Notes: a model not told the origin generated them from the sequence alone. A stretch of DNA of 64,000 nucleotides from Marsupella aquatica (GCA_973895155.1 OZ316893.1:22878001-22942000), one strand, 5' to 3'. Shown: positions 12,275 through 25,560, counted from the first letter of the stretch. A program made the numbers and translations.

Positions 12275-12840
12275 ATAGCCTATGTGGTCACAACAACCTA
12301 TCCAATATGATTTTGATGATAGGGACTTGAGGGACAGTTCAGTGGACCTTGTCTAAGTACACAGTTTAACAGTGAGGCCAGTGGCCAGACCTAAGTGCAA
12401 CCAAACAATATGATTTTGATTATGCTAAGGACAATACAGTTTCACATATGTTCTGAGGCCATTTTTTAATACAATTTCTGACAATACATTCAGGCCTTTC
12501 TCATTACATGTGAACTCAAGTTCAGCCAATAGGTGCAATACTTAGATAATTGTAAGGGAGGAACTTCTTCCTTATTTTCCAAGGATATTGAACATGTTTT
12601 TGGCAGTTTCACATGACTGCACAAAGAGGCTCACTACTCCACAAATTAGAAAGTGCAATACCTCTATAAGAGTCAATTTTCTGTTCTCCATACGAGCAAA
12701 GTTTTGGAGGTGTGATGATGACATGTCTTGTGTGTCAAAGGCATTCCTGCACCAAGGACCTGACCTTTTTACTTTGGTTTCCTACACTCCGAAGACGTTC
12801 ATGAAACACATATCTTTCTGTATTCAATTTGTAATTTAGC
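12275..12840. other. Intergenic, no gene recognised
   Basis: AT-rich sequence without coding or structural signature apart from the short word shared with 11715. Confidence 0.4.
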
Positions 12841-13533
12841 TGTGTGTCACCATTTGAATCATGATACCAAATTTCGAACTACATACCATCCAATGAATCA
12901 TTTGATTTAGAAAAGTTGGAATGCCTATAAATATAGAGAATTTTTACTCGGAGACATAAGATAGTCACATGACAGACATGTTAATATTGTCGAAGGATCG
13001 CAATTTATGAGTTTCACAAAAGCATTTGCTTCATCTTCCAATCCTGCGAAAAACAATCAATAAATCAATCCTGTATTCTTACCAAAGCATTAGATGAGCA
13101 TAAAATCCAGAGAGAATCTTCAGGACTTAAAGTAACTCTGATACCGGTACCTTGGATCGATCGGAACTGGAGCATGAAAATTATTCTTATTTTAGTTTGA
13201 TTTGTCAGAAGGGACTTATACAACGGCAGGAAATCAGATACAGTATGAGCACCCATACCATGGTGATGATGCAAAGACCGGCCGGTGGAGAATTGTTCTG
13301 ATTCATTTATTCAAGCTGTCTTCACTTCCTAATTTCTGCCCGCGATGACTGAACACATCTTAGCAGCCGCTTCGCCTGTTTGAATTAATGTTCACATCTT
13401 CTTCCATACCCAAGACACCGAGTTCACCTGAACCTTATTTTCGGAATTGAAGAGATTCAGCGGAAGCTAGAGCTCTGCTCTCAGTGGGACCTGATGGAGG
13501 AGAAATCTCAAAACTAGTGACGAGGAAAAATTC
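12841..13533. repeat. Downstream flank of NLR copy A, present three times in the window
   Basis: 12841-13060 matches 35226-35456, and 13070-13530 matches 36583-36912 and 38651-39089, each with small indels. It is the 3' flank that was duplicated along with the NLR/TPR coding sequence. Any polyadenylation signals for copy A would lie here; I did not identify one. Confidence 0.7.
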
Positions 13534-16500
13534 TTAAAGTTCAAACTCCAGAAAAGCTACCGGAAACTGGACCAAATAGTAGTAATAATCTTCTCTCGAA
13601 TCTGCTTTTTTGAGGCCCAGAGCTAAGCGTCTTTCGGCGTCCTTTTGAGCTCCATCTATGTCCCCCAGTAAGAACTTGACATAGCCCCGGTGCTTCAAAC
13701 ATTCATAGTCATCAGCGCTAATTTCCAAGGCTCTTGTCAGGTCTTCCAATGCTCCTTGGAGATTGCCTGCCATTCGCTGTAGTATCCCGCTTACTTGCAA
13801 GAAGAAAACCCTATCATTGTAGCCACACACGCTGGCGTCAAAATCGTCCCAAACTGCAAGGGCTCCCAGAAATTCCTTCTCCTTAACTTTTTCTTTGATT
13901 TTCTTATGTGACGACGTGAAAAGGCTTTCCACCCAATGGTCCCTTTCTTTCAGTCTGAAAAATGCCAAGGGCAATTGCACCACAGGATCCATTGCCATGC
14001 ATCTTTCTGCATCCTGTCGCGCTCCACTGTCATCCCCCATCAAGTATTTGACATAACCCCGATGCTTGAGCAGATCATAATCGTCGTCGTCTATTTCCAA
14101 GGCTGCTGTCAGGTCTTCCAAAGCTCCTTGGATATCTCCTGCCATTCGCTTCAGTATTCCCCTTTCTTTCAGGAAGAAACGACTATCATGACAGCCACAC
14201 ACGCTGGCATCGAATTCATCCCAAATTGCAAGGGCTCCTAGGAATTCCTTCTCCTCTACCTTATCCATGACTCTCCCATGTGACAACCTGAAAAGATTTC
14301 CCACCGAATGCTGCCTCCCCTTCAGTCTGAATTCCAAAAATGCTACGGGCAATCCTCCCAAACAGTTCTGCCCATCCACCTTAGGCTCCATCGCCATACA
14401 TCTTTCTGCATCCCTTTGCGCTCCACTCTTATCCCCCATCAAGTATTTCACGTAACCCCGATGCTTAAGCAGCTCATAATTGTTGTCGTCTGTTTCCAAG
14501 GCAGCTGTCAGGTCTTCCAAGGCTCCATCGAGATCACCTGCCATTCGCTTCAATAAACCCCTTTCTTTCAAGAAGAAAACCCTATGATGATAGCCACCAA
14601 CCCTGGCGTCGAAATCGTCCCAAATTGCAAGGGCTCCCAGAAATTCCTTCTCCTCTACCTTCTCCATAACTTTCTCATGTGAGGAGCTCCAAAGATGTCC
14701 CTCAACAGCTTCACTTCCCTTCAGTCTGAATTCCATAAATGCTACGGACAATCCTCCCAAACAATCATACATCCCACGCTCCACAGCATCCATTGCCATG
14801 CATCTTTCTGCATCCTCTCGCGCTCCACTCTTATCCCCCATCAAGTATTTGACGTAACCCCGATGCTTTGAGCAGCTTATAGTTGTCGTCTATTTCGAAG
14901 GCTGTTGTCAGGTCTTCCAGAGCTCCATGGAGATCGCCTACGATTCGCTTCAATATTCCCCTTTCTTGCAAGAAATAAACCCGCGAACATTGGGAATACA
15001 CCGTGACATCAAAATCACACCAGATTGCCAATGCCCCCTGGAAGTCTGAAATCCTCACCTTGTCCATCATTTCACAATGTGCTGAGCACAAATTTGTCGA
15101 GTGCTCATTGCGTTCTGTTTTTCCTGCCAGCCTGAAATCCATGTATGTTACTGTTTCTTTCCCAAAACCGAAGGGGAGCCACCCAATAGGACCGTCTGCG
15201 CGATCTGTGCGAAGAAGTCTTAAGGCATTTGCACCATCATCATTTGCACGACCGAGATCCCCCAACAAGAAGTTCACGTAGCCTCGGTAACTCCAACACT
15301 CATACAGGCTGCGGTACTCACGAGATTCTGCGTCATCAGATGATACTTCCAATGCGGCAGTGAGATCTTCCAAGGCTCCCTGGAGATCTCCCATATGACA
15401 TCTCATTATGCCGCTCGCTTGCAACAACAATTTATGCCACCTCGGTTTTAGCATAGCGAGGTTTGCGCAACAAATATCTTCCAGGGCTCCCTGATAGTCA
15501 TGTTCCGACACCTTCTCCATCGCATTTTCGTGCATGAAGATCATGAGCGCCTCTAACAGTATGATGTTGTCCTCATGGGCCAAGGAGAAACGCTTATCTT
15601 GCACCTTAAAGATCTTCTTTGATGTGGCGAGAGTGGCCACACCAGCGTCTCCCAACCAGGCAGGTAATTCCTGGACGTATGGGAGGACAGAGAGCTCCAA
15701 AGTGCTCAAAGACTGCATACTCTTCATGAAGTCAGGAATGCTTCTTATAGAAAGCCCCCGAAGAACGAGACTAGTAAGCGCCGTCAGTTCGGCAAGAGAC
15801 TCGGGCAGCATCTTGATCGGGATAAGAGTTCTCTCTCCAATGATTTCCAAGTTAAGTAACTGGGTGAGTTCGCCGAAGGGAATGACTGAGAGGATATTCG
15901 AACGACAATTGGTCAGCTCTAGGTGCCTCAAACTGGAGAGTTTTCCGAATGAATTCACAACAGCTTCCAATTGACATCCTTGCAACTTGAGGTCTTCTAA
16001 TCCTTCTAGATGTCCAAAGGAGTCGGGGACTCGTAAGTCGCAAAAACTACGGATTTCTAGGTGCTTCAGGGCAAGCAGGTGTCCAAAGGAGTGGGGCAAA
16101 GCTTGCAGTTTGTTACAATCAGTGATTTCTAAGTGCTTCAAGGCAGACAGGTGTCCAAAGGAATCGGACAAGACTTGCAATTCGTGACAACGATGAATTT
16201 CTAGGTGCGTCAAGGCAGCCAGGGTTCCAAATGAAGTAGACAGGGAGTTGAGTCTCGGACAACCATTGAACACAAGACGATCGAGTGCGGATAGATTGCC
16301 GAAGGTGTCAGGAAGGGAACGTAAGTCACCACACCTCTCAAATGCAAGATCTTTCAACTTGGATAGAGCACCGAACTTTTCGGGCAGGATATGAAGACGA
16401 TGGCAGTACATGAATTTCAAGTACTGCAACTGCGATAGTTTGCAAAACGTCTCAGGCAAACTCTTTAGATCGCAATCATATAACACCAAATGTTCCAACT

Positions 16501-19500
16501 GGGATAAATTGCCGAATTCAGCCGGTACACAGTGCAAGATTGTACCGATAAAGATTCTAAGAGCTGATAATTGTCCAATAGATCTGGGTAGGACCTCCAC
16601 ACCGTGCAGTCGCAAAACTACGAGACTACCTTGAAGGGCAAAGTTGAAAGTATCAAGACGCCCACTGCATTTGAGTAGGACAAGCTTACTCGGGAATGAC
16701 CTCTCTTCCTCAACTCCGTCAATGAACAGCGGGCCATCCATTTCCAGATACAGCAATTTCTTCAGTTTCTTAAGCGTATGGCTTGGAATGTGAATATCTT
16801 CACTTGAGGAAGCATCACTTGTGGAAGCATCCCAATGGCTGGACAACCGCAAGGCATGAATATCCTACAATGTCATAATATCCTCACCATTTAGTTCAGA
16901 TCTCATCAAATCAGCGCTAGTTGAGTCCAATACATACAAACGACTACTGCAAACCCAGCTAACTAATTGTCATTCCTGAAACCCTCCCTTACTGCTTTGA
17001 GATAAAATGCTTTGCAATGTTACATATGCCTCAAACATTTGAAGCCCAGAACAAACTTGACACCTCCTCACTACAGAATTTTATCTCATCAATCTAGAGC
17101 TCACCTGATTCGCCAACTCCTCATTGTTTTGTAGTAGCTTAAAGGCAATTCTCCCATCCCATACTCTGCACCTGCCACTGTTACTTGGCTCAGAAGCTAT
17201 TTTTCGTCCCAGACTTAGAAGTTGGTCATGTATCTTAATACTCTCATTCTCCTCAACATGATAAACAAGAGACCTGTCCACCAAGGTTTGCCATTGTATG
17301 GTCTCATACTGTGTCTCATAAGCTTTCCTCCAAGCTGCTTTTGCATCGCGCAAACACCAAGAATACCCTTGAAAGAAAGTTGTGGCATAGGAACATTTGC
17401 TGCTCCACCTCGTCAAGTCCGTCGTAGCTCACTCTCAACTTTGCCCACAATCTCTTGTCAAGATCTCGAATATTGTCAGCCTTTATCACAGCTTGCAAAG
17501 TTTGCTGCCAAAACTTGCGATCCTGTCCGAATTTGAGGTGCTTTCCAAGAACTTCAAGCGTAAGGGGCAGCCCAGAACACTTCTCCACTATAGCCACCAT
17601 ATCATGTTTCAAGTTTGCGGATAAATTTGCGGGCTGTGGGAAAGCATGGCTTAGGAACAGCTTTTCTGAATCTTTTTGGTTCAAAAATGGGAGTTTAAAA
17701 ATATCAACATCGTCCACGCGCTTGAGAATGTCCCAATCACGAGATGTAACAATGAACCGACTTTGTGGAGAGGGACCATCAACGAGGTGTGATAACACGG
17801 TTATATCAAGATCATCAATGATATTATCCAAAACAAGTAGCAGTTGCTTGTCCTTCAAAGCAGACCAGTTCTCTTCGTCTTCATCCTTCCTTCCAAGGCG
17901 GTGCATATGTTTCCACACTACAGTCTTTACCTCAAAAACACCCCCTCCTTTCACCTCCAGATCAGGGACAAAACAACTGTACTCGTATGCGGGACTTAGT
18001 TCATTGAATACCGCCCGTGCGAGAGTGGTTTTCCCAAGCCCACCCATGCCCACCAAGCCCAGCGTTGGAAATTTCTGAAGCCTGCTTTTAACCTCCTGTA
18101 CGAGAACGTCCATATTGACCAGTTGCTTTGGCAGAAATTCCCGATTTTGACGAATAGCTTGCCTTTCAACCACGGCTCTTTCTTCCTAGATTTGCAACAA
18201 GAGCAGGTTAGAAAAACTGCAATCCTAAAGTCCTTTGATATGAATTTTGACCTTTCAGTTGAGAAGACAGGACACAGGATGTCACTGGAAAACAAGGACA
18301 TGCTGTAGTTCTGGGCAACCTTTGAATTGTCGCAAACGCTGCTGAGGAGTGTTGTGAGGGCGTTGAACCTTCGGGAGGTTTTAGTCTCTGGTCTGCACAC
18401 GGAGAAATGGTCTGCGCTACTATCAAGATTAAAATTCACCCCATCTCTGGCAGAGCCTTCTGGTACTACAACAATACCCCGGAATACGCCCTGCATGACC
18501 ACAGAAACGATGTCAAATTGATGTACCAAAAAGGCAAATTGGAAAAGTTGGCAAATTGGCACCAGACACCACAGTGCCCAATGTTCAATTGACCCGTCAA
18601 ATGACTGGCCAAATTCATGACAAGACTTGCTACTAAGCGAACCGACTAAAAGAAAGATAGCCGATTAGGAAATCATCTGGAAGGACAGCAGCTGTACCGT
18701 TTTCACAGGGAGCATTTCCCCCAATCCTTCGATTTTCCACTTTGGGTAACACGTGCACAAATTTTGGAAGTAGGAATTCAGCCGGCTCGTGTCTTTGCTT
18801 AGAGTGGTGAAGTAATCAAACAAAGGGCGGCTCAAGGCACTTCTTGCTCTTCCTATATCAGAACTGCCGTGATGAGGGGTACTATAATAAAATACCCCTC
18901 TCAAGCTATCAAGGAAATTCTTTTTCTTGGCCGCATTCATGCTGGACTCAAATGTGTAGTGTGCATGATGACACAGGTCCTTGATGACCAAACCCCCAAA
19001 AGAGTGGCCCACCAAGACCACTGGGCAATGAGGCGTCTGACCAATGTTTGCCTGCATCAGATCACTGATCAAGTTTTCGCTAATTATATGCATGTCAAAG
19101 TTTTCAGCAGAACCCTTTCTCAGGCCTTCAATATAAGAGACAACCAGGATGTGAGCGTCAGGGAACTCCTCCGCGAGCCAAACCTTCGGCCAAATACAGC
19201 TTTCGTCCCCACTTATCCAGGTAGATAAGTGTGCTTCGGCGGATTCCCCAAATGGAAGCCCGTGGAAGAATAATACTTGTATGGCGGGATCACCCTTAGG
19301 CTTGTGAAGCTCGTAGAGGGAGTCATTCACCTGAGATATCACGAACACAGGAAGGCAAGTATTGATTAGTGGTCATCACTCTTCATCTGGTTTCGACAGG
19401 AAGCTACAATAGAAGAGAAACTCAGACATGTGAATATCAATTGTATGAGAAGCTTTCTCTGAAACCAATCAACCAACTGAATGTCACTAAGGAGAGATGA

Positions 19501-19706
19501 GGGACCGTATGGATGATCACCTCACATGCTTGGAGATTCCATTGTTGCACCTTGCTGCGGCGTCGATTAGCTACAACGGGTCTGAGGAAGAATAAGCCAA
19601 GTAGACAGCACAAGATCACAATAGACAGTTGGGCTACTTCGTCAGTCGCCACTAGAATCGGAGCAAATCTCGCCGAAATTACGGAAACCCAATTGATTGC
19701 CTCCAT
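13534..19706 (-). pseudogene. NLR copy A: hydrolase-NB-ARC-LRR-TPR gene with two frameshifts
   Basis: Five exons fit GT-AG signals, all in phase 0: 19521-19706, 18698-19330, 18320-18490, 17105-18185 and 13534-16864. Exon 1 (62 codons from the ATG at 19706) has one hydrophobic segment, a likely membrane anchor. Exons 2-3 form an alpha/beta-hydrolase with FFHGLPFG, the nucleophile motif GHSFGG and the likely catalytic His in ADHFSVC. Exon 4 is NB-ARC with P-loop GMGGLGKTT, LLLVLDN and CSGLPLT. Exon 5 has about ten LRRs of about 24 residues and then five TPR modules. Compared with copy B, about 2 bases are missing near 17387 in the FLDATTFF region, and one base is added in an A-run (sense strand) near 14868. 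Apart from these two indels the frame is open to the TAA at 13534. The probable role is intracellular pathogen sensing. It is either a recent pseudogene or has sequence errors at these points. Confidence 0.75.
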
Positions 19707-21117
19707 TGCGAGCCTCAGAAGAAAGACTTTGTCTAGTGGCCCTAACGCGATGGGCCCTTGCAGATCAAATTATGCGCTTAGCCCCAGAATGAGTCAACTG
19801 GTCAGATCCATCCTCGTCGTGAGGCCAGACCACCAATAATCATTCAAGAAGAACTGAAATTCCCTGAAGGCTGGACAATTTCCATTATAAAGTCTAGCGC
19901 CAATTGCTGATCAGGTACCTTCATAATGTTCAACTAGTGATCGCCTATATTTGTTGCACCGTAAAAATCGTTCTCAAACTTATCACCGTGTAGATTTAGA
20001 CGCGGATTAGCAAACTCGATTAAATGAGGGAAAGCACATAGTTGTGCTTTGCTCGTCCTAGAACCTTTTCTCTCGCAACTACAGTGAGGACGGAAGCAGG
20101 CATATCAGAAATTGGAAGGTAGAGCTACCGTAGTTCGTCTTGAGCGCAGCGCAGTGAAAACTATATGAAAACAAAAGTCAGTAGGAGACTTCAGCAATCG
20201 TCGAACCATCATCCGTGCTGCGCACTCATAACTAGTGAGCAGCAAAGCCATCGTTGTGGCCACATCTGACTCTAGCTAGCCGATTTACCAAGGACTGAAC
20301 TCTCCTCAGCATAGTTAGAGGACATCCACGGCGACCTGACGGCAAAACAGATACAATGAATCAAAGCGGAGGGTTGGCAGTGCAACCCACTTCCAAAGTT
20401 TTAAGTACAACAGAATCTGAAAGTTTGTGATGGAATTGTGTCTGTCTCTATCAACGTGATTGAGTGCCGAGTAGTGAAGACTTATTTGCCGTCCTTGTGC
20501 CTTCGCTTCCGAAAACTTTGAGAGTAACGGGAACGATACCAGTCCGATTCAGGAACCTTGTGAAATTCCCCTGCCATCACGTACACATCAACGCATCGGC
20601 ACATAGCGGACATACACTGCAGCTAGAGCTGATAGGAACAACACAATTGCGTGCACTGAACGAGAGCAAAGAGAACGGTGGATGTACCTTTCTGGCTGGA
20701 AGGTATGGCGGTAGTGGATAGATTCAATTTGGGGAGCCTGAGTCGCGGTCCTGCACCTCAATCTCGACCATCTCGAGGTCCCGTGACCGAGCATTTGGAG
20801 ATAAATTGTACTAGATGTTCAAGTGTGAAGCACTCAGAAACTCGGCCCTGAATGGTCACTCCCTCGACAAAATTCAGCATAGCGTGTCCAGCAGAATCTG
20901 CCGTGCCGGTGCGGTCAAACAGAGCTGCGCCAAGAAGTCTTCCAGATCGAAGGAATTGACGAAATAAGTGGCAAATGTTTGCCAAAAGTGGTGAAGAAGG
21001 TGGAATGAGGTGAATTTTTGCCATTAAAAAATTTGTTGTTTGGGAGAATTCCAGATGAAGTGAGGAGTCATCCTCGGGCCTCCCTGTTTCGAGCATATTG
21101 TGGGCTACAATGCCCCA
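19707..21117. other. Conserved upstream flank (promoter region) of NLR copy A
   Basis: This block aligns with 45736-47125 upstream of copy B, with many small differences. It should contain the promoter and 5' UTR of the minus-strand gene. The conserved word ccattataaag near 19883 (45919 in B), which reads ctttataatgg on the minus strand, is a weak TATA candidate. No conserved ORF is shared between the two copies, so I call no gene. Confidence 0.45.
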
Positions 21118-22067
21118 TAATGCCCTGGTTAAGAGGACTGTAACACCAGAAACCTAGATACATAAATTAATAAAAGACCTAGTAGTCCACATCTAGCCAA
21201 CTAACCAAGTGCAAGTGGGACATGGATGTATGCGGCAAGGGTTTGAAAGGCACTATTTGTTAGAGGCATGAATTTGAGTGGAACGAGGTTTGATAAGTCT
21301 AGACTCATCTCCTGTCCATACATGTCCACAATGCACAGTAGATCATGACGTAAGAAGCTCCTATCTACTATCTACTATCCTTTCCAACCCACATGAATGG
21401 CTTTGTATCGAACCATGTTTTACTCCATAATGTGTACATTTGGAACTCCTCCAAATTAAGTAGCAGACCAATCATCAGTCTAGTATCTGTGTTTAGAGTC
21501 TACTCATTGGGATATCTGATCCGGCATCTGATCGAAGCAAGTTTGAGGTACCTTGCCATTATGGCTGAAATGTCTACAGCATCCTGTGTCTAGAGTCTAC
21601 GCATTGGGACTTATGATCGGAGTACATTTTCACCCTTTTGAACATAGTAAGAATGTTGATACATTTCGTTGTGTAGTGTCCCACAAAATTCAAGAATCAA
21701 AGGTTCAGACTGATACATGGTGATACGCATCATCAAATTCCATGCTCGTGATTCCTTAAATTTATTGGGCAATGTTTTCGTGGATAATGCCACTGTGGGT
21801 AGGGAAGGATTAAAAGATTTCCGGGACAAGATTTCAGTGCCTCTCCACATTAATTCCTGATAAAAGGTCTGAGCAATTACATATATTAATGAAAGTAGAA
21901 TCAAACTAAAGTTCTGACCATTGTTGATTGAAAAGCAACTATTGACCACACCTGGCTCTTTTGGGAAACTCACTTACACATGTCAATTGTGGAGTGCTTG
22001 GTCAGTGTAAGGAACAACTTGGTTCTCTACCCTGGCTATGTTGCTCTCCCCAAATTAAAGGAACAAC
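21118..22067. other. Duplicated flank, no gene recognised
   Basis: 21460-21690 matches 50612-50850 closely. A word (ctagagtctacgcattggga) recurs within the block. The minus-strand open frame at 21611-21973 is not conserved as a frame in the second copy. Confidence 0.4.
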
Positions 22068-23050
22068 TTGGTTCTCTGCCCTGGCTCTGTTGCTCTTCCC
22101 GAACAGTGGGTGGTAGAAGATGTAGTAAGATGTCTGCAGGATTTCTATGATCTTCCAGAAAATGATTTGAGGGAGGTAATCACGACATGTGGACGATTAG
22201 GGATTCGGAAAGCTACGGATTTTGTGTCTGATGCGGAGAATGAGTGGAAGCACCTTGAGGCAAAGCTACAAAGATTAAGGGGACTCACTGGTAATATCCG
22301 TGCGCTTTGATTATCATTTTTTGATATCATTAATCAGGCTGTTTACTGAGGAAGCCATTTTGAGTCTTCTGCTAAATAGGGGGTTGGATTGATTTGGAGA
22401 GGGAGATCAAGCAATTTGGACTCCCCAACCACTGGATTTACGAGATGCTCCGCCCTAAGGGATCAGATTTTATGAGGCTAAACAGGATTTGGGAGGTTAC
22501 ACTTGATGAAGCGGAGTGGAGCAACATCAAGAAGATCATCTGGACTGCTGATTTATCTACCCGCTCTAAAACATTCCTCTGGAGAATTCTGGCTCAGGGG
22601 CTTTTCTCCGGATCCAGAGCTTTGAAGATTGATGGTTTCTAGTCGCTCTGCACGGGGGAGATCGAAACCATCCCTCACATCTTTATTAAATGCAGACATG
22701 CAGAACATTGTTGTATAACTGCTCATGGATGGCTGAATGGAACCATTTTTGGCCATGATCTGGGCCTCATCGGTCTACTCCTTACTGCCCAGGGGAAAAA
22801 TCCACTAAACACATTATGGACCTCCTTGCTTTACCAAGTCCTATGGAGTATCTGGCTTGCATGCACGAAACGGCCGGGCAAACCTTTGATCTATATAAGA
22901 AGAGAATTGTTTACCAGATTCTTATCTTTTCAGTTACCTTGGATCACCTCAACGCAATGTTAGTTTCTGCTGGATCGACCCAGAGACAGGCTCACCTTGC
23001 TGGTGCTAGAATGCTACTAGAGCAGGGACAGATTAGGATTCTCAAGAGTG
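22068..23050 (+). pseudogene. LINE fragment: C-terminal zinc-binding region of a non-LTR retrotransposon ORF2
   Basis: The frame from 22394 contains the pattern of the plant LINE reverse-transcriptase zinc-binding module: W..DLSTRSKTFLWRIL, then GLFSGSRAL, then a Cys-containing GEIETIPHIFIKC segment with the spaced C/H residues of that module. A stop (TAG) lies between these parts at about 22642. The upstream frame 22068-22310 is acidic and may be an adjoining piece. RT core motifs are absent, so this is a 3' fragment. Its last about 170 bp recur at 50875-51047 beside NLR copy B, showing that it was present before the segment was duplicated. Non-functional. Confidence 0.6.
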
Positions 23051-23126
23051 GCCCCATAAATCTTATTTTGAGTATCTTTTCCTTCCTTACTACATTCTCT
23101 GCAATAGTATAAATGCTACACAACTA

Positions 23127-24060
23127 CAGTGAACTCTGGATAAACGCACCCTCTCGGGAAGACAGATCTGGCGTGCACTAAACCAGGTGTTGCATGACTT
23201 GATAAGCGCACATCCCACTAAAAGTGCTGTAATAGATAAGTGTGCTTAATTTGGGATCCTTTGTTAAATGTGTAATTATCCCGGGTCTCCAGGTGTTTGA
23301 GACCAAGTTGTGTGGGCGATGGCAGATTGAGCACTACCAAGTGAATGAACAATGATATGGACTCCAAAACTCACCATGCACATTGTAAATACTACAATAT
23401 ACCCAGATCACACCAACATTCAGTGAAATCAAACTTTATTTCAAAATGACAACATTATGTGTCCAATGGAGAGATTTGCTTGATCGACCCCCAAAATGAA
23501 ACTTGTTACTTGATCGACCCCCTGAAGTCTATCAACGGTCCAGATCTAAGATCGAAAGGTCCATCAACGGTCCAGATTGGGGAAAAGTATTGAGGGGGTT
23601 GATTAAACAAACTTTTTCCAGAAGGGGGTCTACTAAGCATATCTCTTGTGTCCAATGCGAGTAAAAACAAAAGTGGACTACAGTTCCTACATTGGGCCTA
23701 CACAACTTCTTCAGTACCGACGGCAGTATGGACCCCGTAGTCAGCCTTGTACCTTGATCCCTGTCCTAATTCTTTGCCCAAACTCCTTAAGTGCATTATG
23801 TACTCTACTAATAATGGGCATGCCTTTATCGATAAATGACATTTCTGGAGTTTATGCATTTACATATAAGCGCATTCAATCACTTATCCAGGGTAAGCGC
23901 TTATAAAGTTGTCGTTTAGTGGAATGATTTTAGCCCTATGTGCGCTTAGAAAAAATGCTTAAAAACCGCTTATCCCGTGTAAAAAAAAGGGAAGAACAAG
24001 ATGGCATGCAATAATCCAGGGTAAGCGTTTATGGAGAGTGCGTTTATCCAGAGTTCACTG
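23127..24060. mobile_element. Tc1/mariner/pogo-type MITE (934 bp)
   Basis: Both ends read CAGTGAACTCTGGATAAACG inward (23127 onward, and the complement ending at 24060), perfect over about 23 bp. The element is flanked by TA dinucleotides at 23125-23126 and 24061-24062. No transposase ORF is present, so it is non-autonomous. Internally it carries two short doublets (ttgatcgaccccc and atcaacggtccagat) and several copies of words related to the termini. Confidence 0.85.
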
Positions 24061-24062
24061 TA

Positions 24063-24434
24063 CTTAGAAACAGAGTGGCCTCTCTTGGCTACAATAGGCA
24101 CTTAGGGACACATGACAGGCTAAGCTGCCCTTGTTTGTTTCTTTGACTACTTCACACTTGATCGCTTCCGCGTAGATTAGGGCTCTTAGATCTGTCAAAC
24201 AGCTCCTCCAAGATCTGGATTGCTGACGACTAATCTGCCCTAGGCTTTGATTGGCTAGGATCTGCCCTAAGATTTGGATTGGCTTGGAAAGGAGTCTTTA
24301 TACTTATGTTGAATTGCTTTATCTTTGCCTTCTTGGGCTTGCTTGGTCCCACATCCGTGGGGTTCGGGCAGAATAAAGATAAAATTAAAAAGGGGAAAAA
24401 AAGTTATGATCATTGTAGCAGGTTGCTAAAAGAA
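24063..24434. other. Intergenic or LINE leader
   Basis: Contains repeated words around gatctgccctaag and an A-rich stretch (ataaagataaaattaaaaa). No gene is visible. Confidence 0.35.
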
Positions 24435-25560
24435 GCTATTTTTTAGGAGTTGCGGGAGGCTGGTGGGGAGCTTGCCTCCCTCATTCCTTTTGTTCGGGCC
24501 TTCTATGGGACCCTTGCCCTTTTATTTTATCCTGATCGCCTCAGTCCTGGGTCCTACATGATGATTCTTTCTGAGTCAGGTACTCGGCAGGGGGATCCCA
24601 TCGGTGGGGCTTTGTTTGCCATGGCACACTTTTGTGCTCTCCAGGCGTCTTCGCTTGCCTTTCCTAGGTGCATGTTTCAGTCCATTGCTGATGATACTCA
24701 TCTGGTGAGGCCCATCTCAATCCTTGGGGATGCTTATCTCCACTTTGTTGACCAGCTGGCGCTTCTTGGTCTTTCAATACAGTCTCAAAAGTGTGGGGTC
24801 TGGTCTTCGCATCCTCTCCCTGATTCCTTCTCCCCTCCCGTTGGTGTCCACCTTTGTGAGGAGGGCATTGGGGTCCTGGGAGTCCCATTCGGGGAGGATG
24901 CCTTTGTCCGTGAGTTTTTGCAGGTGACATTATCTCAGGATGTTCTTCACATCAACCAGTTGGTGGCGAGGTTGGTGTGGGGGTTGGTGCCTCTTGGCGA
25001 CATCCAGATTGCCTTCATGATTTTGATTCAGTGCTTCGTCCGACGCCCTTCATACCTTCTCCGGACTGTTTTGCCCACTCCCTTGTTTTTGTCCTTGCTC
25101 TCATCCTTCAACACCACTGTGATGGGGATTACCACCCATAATGACATTTGGGACGTGGTGGCTACCATTGTCAGGGACTCTGGTTACCATGTTGCTATGG
25201 AGCAACGACATTTTCTTCTCCCTCGGGATGGTCTTCCTGACCGGTGGCGGGCGGATCTGGGGTTTGTGCTCTTGGGGATGTGGTTGTTGCTGATCCTACT
25301 AGGGGGGGAGCCATATCGCCGTTGCCGCTCATGTGCCTGGCCATGCTGCAGCCAAGGCGGCCCGACTCAAGGAGGAGGCCTATGTAGTTCGCTACCTGGA
25401 GGATCTTTTCTACCCCTTTGCCGTTGAGGTTTTTGCGAGGGTTTTTGGTGCTCTCATCCTACCTTTGACCAGTTCCTATGGGCCCGTGCTGTTTATTGTA
25501 TTGAGAGGAGGCCTTCCCCCCTGTTTCGGTCCTCACCGCCTTTTTTTTGGTAGCAGGTGT
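24435..25560 (+). pseudogene. Non-LTR retrotransposon reverse transcriptase fragment
   Basis: The frame that opens near 24450 carries RT palm signatures: SGTRQGDPIGGALFA (the xxGxxQGDP block) at about 24570-24615, and the catalytic A-D-D with a preceding Ile, SIADDTHLV, at about 24687. YxDD is usual. After about 25270 the conserved reading moves to another frame: DVVVADPTRGG, followed by an Ala-rich helix with AAAKAARLKEEAY and FYPFAVEVFARV. That order resembles the C-terminal region of some plant and algal LINE-type ORFs. The N-terminal fingers and any endonuclease are missing. At least one frameshift and 5' truncation make it inactive. There is no obvious ATG; the upstream sequence is A-rich. 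Confidence 0.65.

Noticed and set aside
15534-15974. Plus-strand frames antisense to the LRR exons (also 41538-42152)
   Set aside because: They mirror the LRR repeat on the opposite strand and have no independent coding features.
21611-21973. 120-codon minus-strand frame in the copy A flank
   Set aside because: The frame is not kept in the homologous flank at 50.7 kb, so it is not under coding selection.
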